From Petrosia ficiformis (lineage: Eukaryota; Porifera; Demospongiae; Haplosclerida; Petrosiidae): a DNA stretch of 64,000 nt. Below, one piece after another: positions 59,501 to 64,000 of the stretch; position 1 is the stretch's first letter, and every line of letters begins with the position of its first letter. The stretch spans positions 16,789,115-16,853,114 of the forward strand of contig OX345636.1 in assembly GCA_947044365.1 (NCBI GenBank), read 5' to 3'. The notes beneath the pieces are model-generated. The model searched no databases, had not been told where the DNA came from, and saw only the letters and a list, made by a program, of their open reading frames with translations. The translations under genes were made by a program, and so were the position numbers.

Positions 59501-62424
59501 TACATGGAGAAACTCAGAGTACATATCAATTACATTTTCCACAAGTTGCTAATGAAGGATGGTATATCTGTCAAGGCAAAAATTCATTTGGTATTATAGA
59601 ATCTACTCCAGTTTATCTTTTAGTCCTGCCTGCAACATTGGTTCAAGTAGGTTATGATATTGAAGCTGTTCTAACTTTAGATAGTGAAACAAGAATGAAA
59701 AATTCCTTTCTTACTGCTATCAATGAAAGTGACTGGAAGAGGCATCTATTTGAAACTCTAACGGGTTACATTAAAATACCGGACACAATTAAATTGCAAA
59801 TTCTTAATAGTTCAACATTCGCTGATTCTGTAGTACTTTATATGGTAATAATTACTACTACAGAAGCTAATTCGGAAGTGGAAAATACGATAATACACAC
59901 TGAAGCAGAGATGGGAGATCCAAGTAACAGTTTAAACTTGGAGAATATTATAAACATCACAATTGTGTCTCTCCAAGACTTGGAAATTGCAAGAATTAAT
60001 CTTGAATCTCAGTTACAGAATGTTTCTCAAACAATTGTCACAGTATTTCAAGATGAAGAATATACTCTCATCCCTAATAAAGTGAAAGCACACGCACAGA
60101 GATTTTTATGTCCAGAAGGATATGAATTTAATGGCAATGAGTTAGTTTGTGGTGAGTTAATTTAATGTTTGTTTTAATGAGTCTTACATCTTGCTTTTTT
60201 ATAGTGAGTTGCCAGCCAGGGTCCTTTTGGAGTGGATACATATCACAATATCTTCGCCCAAGACCTGACATATTTCGTGAAGTCCATTACCCAACATGTT
60301 CGTTATGTTCTGTTGGCTATTATCAAGATGATATAGGATCAGTTGACTGCAAACAGTGTCCTCAGAATCATTCAACAATTGCAGAAGGCTCTAAGAGTTT
60401 GAATGATTGTAAAGGTGAACAATGCTTATAAGGTTACACATATTTATAAATTATATTATTACATTCATAGAAATGTGCAAGCCTGGAAGCTACTCTGCTC
60501 ATGGATTTGAACCATGTAAACCATGCAAAGATGGATACTATCAATTGAGCAGTGGAAAAACATATTGTCTTCCTTGCACAAATTATACTATCATTTCACA
60601 ATGTCATTCTGGTGAGGAAGCACATGCAAAATAGGTTATACATAAGACATATACATAAGAATTTTAATCTATGCATGAGAATAACACAGTAATGTTGGTT
60701 ATGTAAAATGCACCAGCTGAAGGCAAATGAATAGACCATTATTTGATTGCAAACACATTAAAACAGATTAGCCAAGTAACTTATTATAATTGATTTATTG
60801 CCAATGATTGGGAACTACAACCACTCAGCCTGTTTACAGATCTCTCAGTCTGATTCATACTTTTAAGCAATAGATCTAGACTTACCTACTTGTTGCCAAC
60901 TCACTCCAAACAACAACCACAGATGTTTCTATGTTCTTAGACATAGAAAAGTCTGTTGTGGCTATGTTTAGGAGTTAGGTCTAGGTCAATGTATTATTTG
61001 AAGTACACATTTCAAGGCATCTGATTGGTTGTAGGCCATGCTATGCTATGTAACTTTTATACATTCCAACACTTAGTTCTTTGTGAGGCTGATCATTACT
61101 CACCTACTGGATTGAAGCCGTGTAAGTTATGTGAAAAAGGATACTTCCAACCTTCGATTGGTACAACATCTTGTAAACGTTGTGATGAAAATTCTACAAG
61201 TCCATTATGTGAATCAAGTATGTATTCTGGATAGTTGTATGGTGCCTTATATTCTTTCCTTTAACAGGTATTAGATTCATTCAAGACTCTCCTATTGTAT
61301 TTGATTCTAATATAACAGTAATACTTGAAGTAACACCAACTGTAGTATCATATAAATGTGAAGTGTCTCATATTGGTACTATTGATTGTAAGTCATTTGT
61401 AAAGTTAAAAGAATTATTATCAATCATGTCTTGTTTTATAAATTACAGGTTCCTCAGGGGTATTTACTATCACAAATTTGAAGCCTGAAACAACTTATGA
61501 TATAACTGTGACTGGTACAGATATTTATGATAAAACTATTACTATTGAACGTACAGTTATTCCAGGTATGCTTATACCAACTATTTGTGAAAACTTACTT
61601 TTGATATTTCATTTATTCTTTAGCATTTTCAACACAATGTTCAGTACACTTAATCAATGATGGAATTACAGTGAAGGGTAGTACGATCATTGTTGAATTT
61701 TCAGCTGTTGGGACTCCGGGTGCAGTGTGTGTGTTTGGTGGTAACACTAATCCATGTAAGTAATAATAAACATTTTAACGACAAACATTGTACTGTTTGT
61801 ACATCTTTATTTGTAAAGTGAAGGTTATGTATTTTATACTGTAGGTTACACATGTATATATATGCCTGTAAATCAACTTGAAATCAGACTATTTCTATTA
61901 CAGTGCAGTTTACTTGTGTGTATAGTACTATCAACTTAATTGATCCACACAACTCAAATTATCTAGTTGCTAACACCTATTATGGTAGGACTGTATCTGA
62001 TTAATTGTAACTTCACCATTGGGCTCAATTACTGTTAATTATAGAATAATTATGTTAAATTGGTTTCTGAGTGAACAGGACAGTTTTCTTCAATGTTTAT
62101 TAACAATGCTAAGAGAGATGTGAATTAACAAGGAGAGTTCTGATCTACTTTTGAACCTTTTTATATATTAATGTTTGTGATGAATGATACACAATACTTA
62201 TGAATAAAACCACAGAGATGTAACTGATTATTATCACTGTGGTTGATTCACCCCCTCAATTTTATATACAATGAAAAGTTCGTTCTTTTATTCATTCCAC
62301 AGGTACAAGTCCAGTTGTATATAAAGAAGTGGATCCAGGAGCGTACTTTGTGCTCATTTATTCACAACAGTGTAGCCAAAGCAAAGCTAACTATATCGTG
62401 TTCAAAACGTTCTTTATAGAGTAG
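34682..62424 (+). CDS. Large EMI-EGF-sushi-Ig extracellular protein, 20 exons found
   Basis: Exons read by splice signals and phase: 34682-34804, 37999-38099, 38151-38243, 38633-38761, 38829-38960, 39339-39464, 39525-39647, 40393-40524, 40580-40702, 52494-52865, 54977-56349, 56407-56521, 56576-60151, 60205-60414, 60471-60611, 61077-61217, 61268-61387, 61449-61565, 61624-61755, 62303-62424. Joined, they give one frame of about 2,499 codons ending in TAG, with AATAAA at 62455. Order: EMI, EGF, six Ca-binding EGF, two sushi, EGF, a long unfamiliar region, two Ig, three GCC2/GCC3-like modules and a beta-rich tail. Most introns are phase 1, as in shuffled extracellular modules. No membrane helix is seen at the C-terminus, so the protein is likely secreted or matrix-bound. 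The signal-peptide exon is missing from my model. The 11.8-kb intron between EGFs and sushi keeps phase, but two separate genes cannot be fully excluded. Confidence 0.85.
34920..35160. mobile_element. Small MITE with ~70-bp inverted repeats
   Basis: Left 'ggggacagttttctcttaca' and right 'gagaaaactgtcacc' ends are mirrored inward through 'aaaaaccagctatacaacat' and 'aattatggcat'. It sits in intron 1 of the EMI gene. No coding. Confidence 0.85.
35161..36835. other. Intron 1 sequence
   Basis: An imperfect inverted pair ('gatcagtttacttcatcc' near 35390 and 'ggaaggaataaactgatc' near 35485) is the only structure seen. No exon. Confidence 0.5.
36836..37840 (-). mobile_element. Element A, copy in reverse orientation, split by an insertion
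   Basis: The right end ('aaagtatccctatgattgc') is at 36848 and the left end ('gggatggtcctacgggcc') near 37836. The body is interrupted at 'cgtaagctac' by the insertion at 37020-37634. The remaining core ('tacgtatacaacgcatac') is intact. Confidence 0.85.
37020..37634. mobile_element. hAT-like insertion with CAGTGGAGTA ends inside element A
   Basis: Starts CAGTGGAGTATGAACAAGGG and ends CCTTCCTACTCCACTG. 'agcta(c)' is repeated at both flanks, shorter than the 8 bp expected for hAT. A poly-G/GGGGTGGGGG tract lies at 37040-37105. An internal plus frame (37235-37444) is of unknown identity and has no transposase features. Nesting shows it inserted after element A. Confidence 0.8.
38151..38243 (+). 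CDS. EGF-like exon (3)
   Basis: Reads [20 protein letters not shown] then GWTGDAC. Short EGF with six Cys and no calcium-binding DxNEC start. It follows the EMI domain, as in many EMI-EGF proteins. Confidence 0.88.
38270..38470. mobile_element. Decayed copy of the TGCATCACTA hAT MITE in intron 3
   Basis: Shares 'aagtgtaccaataatgtcat' and 'gaaaatcagaaaccag' with 5362-5657 and 52245-52430. Termini are no longer clear. Confidence 0.65.
38633..40702 (+). CDS. Six calcium-binding EGF exons (4-9)
   Basis: The exons at 38633, 38829, 39339, 39525, 40393 and 40580 each encode one EGF module opening with DINEC, DINEC, DVNEC, DINEC, DIDEC or DTNEC, the calcium-binding signature. All are 123-132 nt, phase 1 at both ends, so each is a symmetric module. 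Introns are about 55-750 bp. The fourth module has CNEGCEL where most have C.C..G, a spacing variant. The 39140-39310 intron holds a GTTAACTA-type MITE. Confidence 0.9.
39140..39310. mobile_element. GTTAACTA-type MITE in intron 5
   Basis: 'aaaaatagttttagttttag' faces 'agttaaccaaaacaacac'. Same family as 19988-20156. Confidence 0.65.
39648..40392. other. Intron 7
   Basis: No element or exon recognised. Confidence 0.5.
40930..41000. repeat. (TA)n repeat
   Basis: Uninterrupted TA run of about 65 bp. Confidence 0.95.
41545..44115 (-). mobile_element. Decayed jockey/CR1-type LINE (endonuclease + reverse transcriptase)
   Basis: Read 5' to 3' on the minus strand. Endonuclease end: [10 protein letters not shown] near 43780 and SNSDHKSIL near 43570. 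Linker: about 43560-43012. [15 protein letters not shown] near 42650, [19 protein letters not shown] near 42380, FADD box (ELFADDLLL) near 42270, [18 protein letters not shown] near 42060 and [12 protein letters not shown] near 41900. C-terminal: [17 protein letters not shown] near 41720, finishing around 41550. Several frame changes and stops show that it is inactive. The 5' end is truncated. The motif set fits single-ORF jockey/CR1-like elements; exact clade not determined. Confidence 0.9.
44290..44530. repeat. Dispersed repeat ('caagcacttgaaagta')
   Basis: Two sub-units containing 'caa.gcaagc.cttgaaa', related in reverse to the centre of the 16205 MITE and to 17580-17700 and 47640-47830. 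Confidence 0.6.
44640..45091. repeat. Dispersed repeat, copy interrupted by the pogo-like element
   Basis: Matches 48200-48585 ('cagcaaccttcagggata', 'gaataatgaatttc', 'gtcatcaatgca'). The copy at 48585 continues directly into 'atggtttatataat', which here resumes at 46308 after the insertion, so 48200-48600 serves as the empty site. Confidence 0.8.
45094..46296 (+). mobile_element. pogo-like DNA transposon derivative
   Basis: Termini AGCTGCCAATTATCGACA and TGCCGATAATTGGCAGCT form inverted repeats of about 20 bp, flanked by TA (45092-45093, 46297-46298). The interior encodes only a Ser/Thr-rich repeat region and a Cys-rich tail, so the DDE catalytic part has been deleted. The insertion interrupts a dispersed repeat whose uninterrupted copy lies at 48200. 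Confidence 0.88.
45275..45826 (+). pseudogene. Remnant C-terminal part of a pogo-like transposase
   Basis: The frame from about 45275 ([17 protein letters not shown]) is open to TAA at 45826. It holds two and a half tandem units of about 36-40 residues ([19 protein letters not shown] and neighbours), then [13 protein letters not shown] and [16 protein letters not shown]. The W..C...W.....C ending recalls the zinc-binding tail found after the DDE domain of many pogo/Tigger-type transposases. No start codon suits the first part and the catalytic domain is absent. Most likely a truncated, inactive gene. Confidence 0.6.
46335..46465. repeat. (TA)n array with palindromic breaks
   Basis: Pure and imperfect TA runs. 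The Tyr/Ile-rich ORF from 46112 runs into it and is not a gene. Confidence 0.95.
46466..48199. other. Intron 9 sequence with small repeats
   Basis: A hairpin-like stretch at 46785-46880 ('cattaaaacttttcttc' facing 'tttttaatgtcttg' with 'tagggat' motifs). 47441-47470 repeats the start of the 3222 element. 47640-47830 is the dispersed 'caagcgtttgcaagta' repeat. No exon. Confidence 0.55.
48200..48585. repeat. Dispersed repeat, uninterrupted copy
   Basis: Partner of 44640-45091. See there. Confidence 0.8.
48600..49040. repeat. Nested palindromes with (TA)n core
   Basis: 'ggacctattagcatactata' at 48705 is inverted at 48880 around about 150 bp of TA repeats. From 48900 a second hairpin follows: 'aggatgtgatatagctcg' mirrors 'gggctatatcacatcc' about the tip 'gagcctgcgagg', with outer 'tttgtgtc'/'gacacaaa'. 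A partial copy lies at 63285-63395. Confidence 0.85.
49740..49836. repeat. (TA)n array
   Basis: Simple TA run with a few CTATA breaks. Confidence 0.95.
49837..50150. mobile_element. MITE with GTTAACAAAAACAT inverted ends
   Basis: 'catagttaacaaaaacat' at 49838 faces 'atgtttttgttaactttag' at about 50127. No ORF and no clear target duplication. Confidence 0.7.
50150..50215. repeat. Hairpin 'taccatggcttc ... gaagccatggta'
   Basis: Arms with 'ggtgtatat'/'atacacc' and a short loop. Shares its 'atggcttc' arm with the palindrome at 3642. Confidence 0.85.
50636..51174 (+). mobile_element. Element A, copy with duplicated left end
   Basis: A short left end (50636-50700) is followed by a second complete left end from about 50718 and the full core, ending 'tttcctatatacacttg'. 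Confidence 0.85.
51180..51622 (+). mobile_element. Element A, tandem copy lacking the left end
   Basis: Begins 'tcttgtgtccacttgcgcga' directly after the preceding copy and has the same core with 'ggtcaattaatgggtgtgg'. It carries the same extra 'aaatttgtaaagcaatcata' near its right end as its neighbour, suggesting tandem duplication. Confidence 0.85.
51640..52097. other. Unidentified sequence in intron 9
   Basis: A minus-strand frame (about 51930 to 51790, starts [16 protein letters not shown]) looks mildly coding but ends in TGA and matches no family I know. Plus-strand ORFs over the same stretch are equally unsupported. Confidence 0.35.
52098..52241. repeat. Palindrome 'gttaaacca ... tggtttaac' with CTTCGCTTCACCTCGG loop
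   Basis: The outer arms match, then 'gtgatttaatca' faces 'gtgattaaat' and 'tgtaataacc' faces 'ggttattaca' around the C/G-rich tip near 52160. Confidence 0.85.
52494..52865 (+). CDS. Two sushi (CCP) modules, exon 10
   Basis: The exon encodes [38 protein letters not shown], then a W and Cys ([10 protein letters not shown]) closing module 1. Module 2 runs from [12 protein letters not shown] to LPPLCS with the usual four Cys and Trp. Phase 1 at both ends. Sushi modules mediate protein-protein binding. Unusually, two modules share one exon. Confidence 0.9.
52925..53250 (-). mobile_element. Element A, reverse copy, internally deleted
   Basis: Right end 'aaaacatccctatgaatgc' and left end 'gggatggccctacgggcc'. 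The promoter-like core ('cgtggc', 'gtagttaagg') is missing between 53170 and 53195. Confidence 0.85.
53440..53502. repeat. (TA)n repeat
   Basis: Uninterrupted TA run. Confidence 0.95.
54977..56349 (+). CDS. EGF plus large unfamiliar extracellular region, exon 11
   Basis: Opens with an EGF ([17 protein letters not shown] ... [14 protein letters not shown]), followed by about 400 residues of beta-rich sequence with no recognised domain. Cys pairs occur as GCC, CSNC, CDVC and others, and N-linked sites are frequent (for example NWS, NFS). The exon ends at a GTATGT donor after STCD. Hydrophobic strands are short, so it is not membrane-spanning. It may be a lineage-restricted domain. Confidence 0.82.
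56407..56521 (+). CDS. Small linking exon 12
   Basis: 38 codons ([19 protein letters not shown] and on) between an ATACAG acceptor and a GTAAAC donor, starting phase 0. Predicted amphipathic helix. Joins the two parts of the unfamiliar region. Confidence 0.75.
56576..60151 (+). CDS. Giant exon 13: coiled coils, Gly-rich hydrophobic segment, two Ig domains
   Basis: 1,192 codons. The first third resembles exon 11 in style (beta-rich, DECVVNTYL). A coiled coil follows (about 57180-57450), then a Cys cluster ([12 protein letters not shown]), then a 33-residue Gly-rich hydrophobic stretch ([13 protein letters not shown] and on, 57666-57770), then another Cys cluster ([17 protein letters not shown]). 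More coiled coil follows (57970-58230). A dibasic RKRQ site lies at 58495 and further helical heptads run to about 59060. Ig 1 (59105-59350; YC...W...DAGAYHCEV) and Ig 2 (59355-59625; FTC...W...EGWYICQG) close with a SEA-like region and a CPEGYEFNG turn. The central part matches no family I recognise. A large intronless exon in an otherwise modular gene is unusual. Confidence 0.85.
60205..61217 (+). CDS. Three GCC2/GCC3-like Cys modules, exons 14-16
   Basis: Exons 60205-60414, 60471-60611 and 61077-61217, all phase 1. Each has C..C..GYYQ or GYFQ, then G...C..C (for example [45 protein letters not shown]). This is the ephrin-receptor-like Cys-rich module also seen in SCUBE-type proteins. It usually follows Ig, EGF or other binding modules on secreted or membrane proteins. 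Confidence 0.85.
60612..61076. other. Intron 15
   Basis: No element recognised. Confidence 0.5.
61268..62424 (+). CDS. C-terminal beta-rich exons 17-20
   Basis: Exons 61268-61387, 61449-61565, 61624-61755 and 62303-62424. Exon 18 reads [20 protein letters not shown], the F/G-strand hallmark of a fibronectin type III fold, with exon 17 supplying the first strands. Exons 19-20 ([15 protein letters not shown], then [19 protein letters not shown]) look like a second beta-sandwich. The stop is TAG at 62422-62424. No transmembrane segment or GPI-type tail is visible. Confidence 0.8.
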
Positions 62425-62454
62425 CATCTAAATGATGACATTTTACTTCTGGTA

Positions 62455-62460
62455 AATAAA
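62455..62460 (+). promoter_or_regulatory. AATAAA polyadenylation signal
   Basis: Lies about 30 bp after the stop codon of the EMI-EGF-sushi-Ig gene, giving a very short 3' UTR. Confidence 0.7.
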
Positions 62461-62584
62461 ACTGCTAATTTGTTCATTTAGGTCATATTTTCTTGTGTTT
62501 TTTTTGTTATTTACTTGCTGACGAAATGATTAAAGTTGCTTTTAGGCTATAATTTTGCTGAATATATAATTTGTACTTTCTTCA

Positions 62585-62935
62585 GTTTTTATGGCCTGAA
62601 GGGCCATCCACATGATCGCTATGCGACGGGTTCGATCTATGTATATGTATTACAACATGTATTATGTTAGTGGTCACTTATGTGATTATGTGTTGTATAG
62701 TAGTTAAGGAAGTACGTCATCTAGGCCAGGGGGGGTGGGGGTGGGGGTGGGGGTGGGTGGTTGCCGGGCTGGCTTGGAAGTTTTACAAGGTCCTTTAAAA
62801 GGTAAACAGAGTAGATAATCAAAATAATAACTATAATAGGCTAATGTGCTTCAGGCATGATAAAGTTAGCCATGATTACTGAGTGCTGGACCACAAAGCA
62901 GTCATAGGGATACTTCTTTCTTTATATAGCTTGTT
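62585..62935 (+). mobile_element. Element A, copy 8, core replaced by a G-rich tract
   Basis: Left end 'atggcctgaagggccatcc', then 'gtagttaaggaagtacgtc', a GGGGGTGGGGGTGGGGG tract (62730-62762), and the right part from 'ttttacaaggtcctttaaaa' to 'cagtcatagggatac'. Confidence 0.85.
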
Positions 62936-63284
62936 CTTAAAATTAATGAGCTTTTCTTTGATATTGATTGCTCACAAAACTTCAAATGTATGTTTACAGT
63001 TCACTGAAAACTATTATCAATTTTATTCATCAGAGTCCCAAAAAAGACCAAATTCGCTAAACCATAGTGTCTCACGTAGTTTGGGTTCCAATCTCCTCCT
63101 CCTCCTCCTTCTATCAACACCAACCATCCTTTGTGGAAAGTGCAGCCATTCTAGTTTCATTATGGGTTTACTTAATTAAATTCCTGATTTTTTGAATGAT
63201 ATATATATATATATATATATACATATATTCATTTTGAATTCTGGGACTCTAACAAATATTATATATACTTGTCCTGTTGCCATG
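62936..63284. other. Intergenic
   Basis: Short (CTC)n at 63092 and (TA)n at 63200-63222. The ORF from 62883 starts within element A and is not supported. Confidence 0.55.
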
Positions 63285-63395
63285 ACTCTAGGATGTGATA
63301 TAGCCCTCGGAAGCTTGGGCTTTATCACATCCTCCGACACAAGACTCAGGTCCTATATTTTGTATATAGGACCTATTAGCATACTATATATTATA
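63285..63395. repeat. Partial copy of the 48900 palindrome
   Basis: 'aggatgtgatatagccctcgg' (part) faces 'gggctttatcacatcc', followed by 'gacacaagactcaggtcc' and 'ggacctattagcatactata', the same outer arm as at 48705 and 49016. Confidence 0.85.
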
Positions 63396-64000
63396 CATAT
63401 ATGAACCAGGAGCAAACTCACTTGTTAGTAATTATATATTTGTGTTGTATCCAGTTAGTCAGAGGGCAAGCTTGATCTTCAAAATCTGAAGCTCCAATCT
63501 ACTCATTGGTAGTACATAATTACAGTACTGTGCAATTTGCAATTAGATATTGTATCAACATATCAGAAATGATTCAACTATTATTTTGATAAATTTTCAA
63601 ACACAGAAATTAACACCAAAAAATTAATAATTATTTACTATTATATGTCCATAATATTATGTTCAAAATTTGAAGCTCCTAGATAGATTAAAATGTTGTC
63701 ACTGACACTCTGATGGCGTAGCTTTACCCTTTTCAGAACAAACTCCTTTGAATCTTTAACATCACTATGATCTATCATTGACAAGTCATAAGCATGTTTT
63801 TGACCTAGAGTGAAAATAAAAATGTAATATAATGAATATGCATTATAATTATTATTGAAGTATTCAGAACCATGTATATTGTGCTACCCAAATCAAATCA
63901 ACTACTGGAAATCATTCATTGTGCATAAAAATAAATAAAAAATTGGATATACCAAACTATCAAATTTTAAATAGTATAAAAAATTGTACCCGAAAAAACA
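63396..64000. other. Intergenic, nothing recognised
   Basis: AT-rich sequence with no coding or repeat structure visible to the window end. Confidence 0.5.

Overview
The window is eukaryotic and metazoan. It is AT-rich, genes are split by GT-AG introns, and the proteins include an EMI/EGF/sushi/Ig extracellular protein and axonemal-type dynein heavy chain fragments. Dispersed TACATG/CATGTA strings, short introns and very many small inverted-repeat elements suggest a non-bilaterian animal. A demosponge is my best guess, but this is inference and no species is claimed.

Layout. (1) 1-20 kb holds no intact gene: satellites, hAT/mariner-type MITEs, a foldback element, a tRNA-like sequence, a degraded gag-like retroelement ORF, and broken minus-strand gene pieces (dynein heavy chain stalk and AAA5 exons, an Hsp70 substrate-binding fragment, several exon-like pieces in duplicated blocks). 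(2) 20.2-21.7 kb holds a perfect 47-bp palindrome and a ~71-bp hairpin-bearing tandem array. (3) 21.7 to ~34.6 kb (minus) is a gene whose 1.17-kaa last exon joins a Mutator-like transposase core, Cys-rich knuckles, two ING-like PHD fingers and an OTU protease-like domain. It is preceded by short phase-0 exons, four of exactly 42 nt. (4) 34.7-62.4 kb (plus) is a 20-exon gene for a secreted or surface protein of about 2,500 residues: EMI, EGF, six Ca-binding EGFs, two sushi modules, EGF, a large unfamiliar region with coiled coils and a Gly-rich hydrophobic segment, two Ig domains, three GCC2/GCC3-like modules and a beta-rich tail. (5) 62.4-64 kb is repeats only.

Mobile DNA dominates. A ~450-bp 'element A' occurs at least eight times. 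hAT MITEs show perfect 8-bp target duplications. A pogo-like derivative, a mariner-like MITE, a decayed jockey/CR1-type LINE and several unrelated palindromes sharing a C/G-rich loop are present. Much of this sits in one 11.8-kb intron of the EMI/EGF gene, whose other introns after exon 2 are 50-2,100 bp.

The two main genes start near each other in divergent orientation (34.57 kb minus, 34.68 kb plus), but the signal-peptide exon of the plus gene was not found, so a shared promoter is not established. Exon limits come from reading splice signals by eye and may be off by one base.
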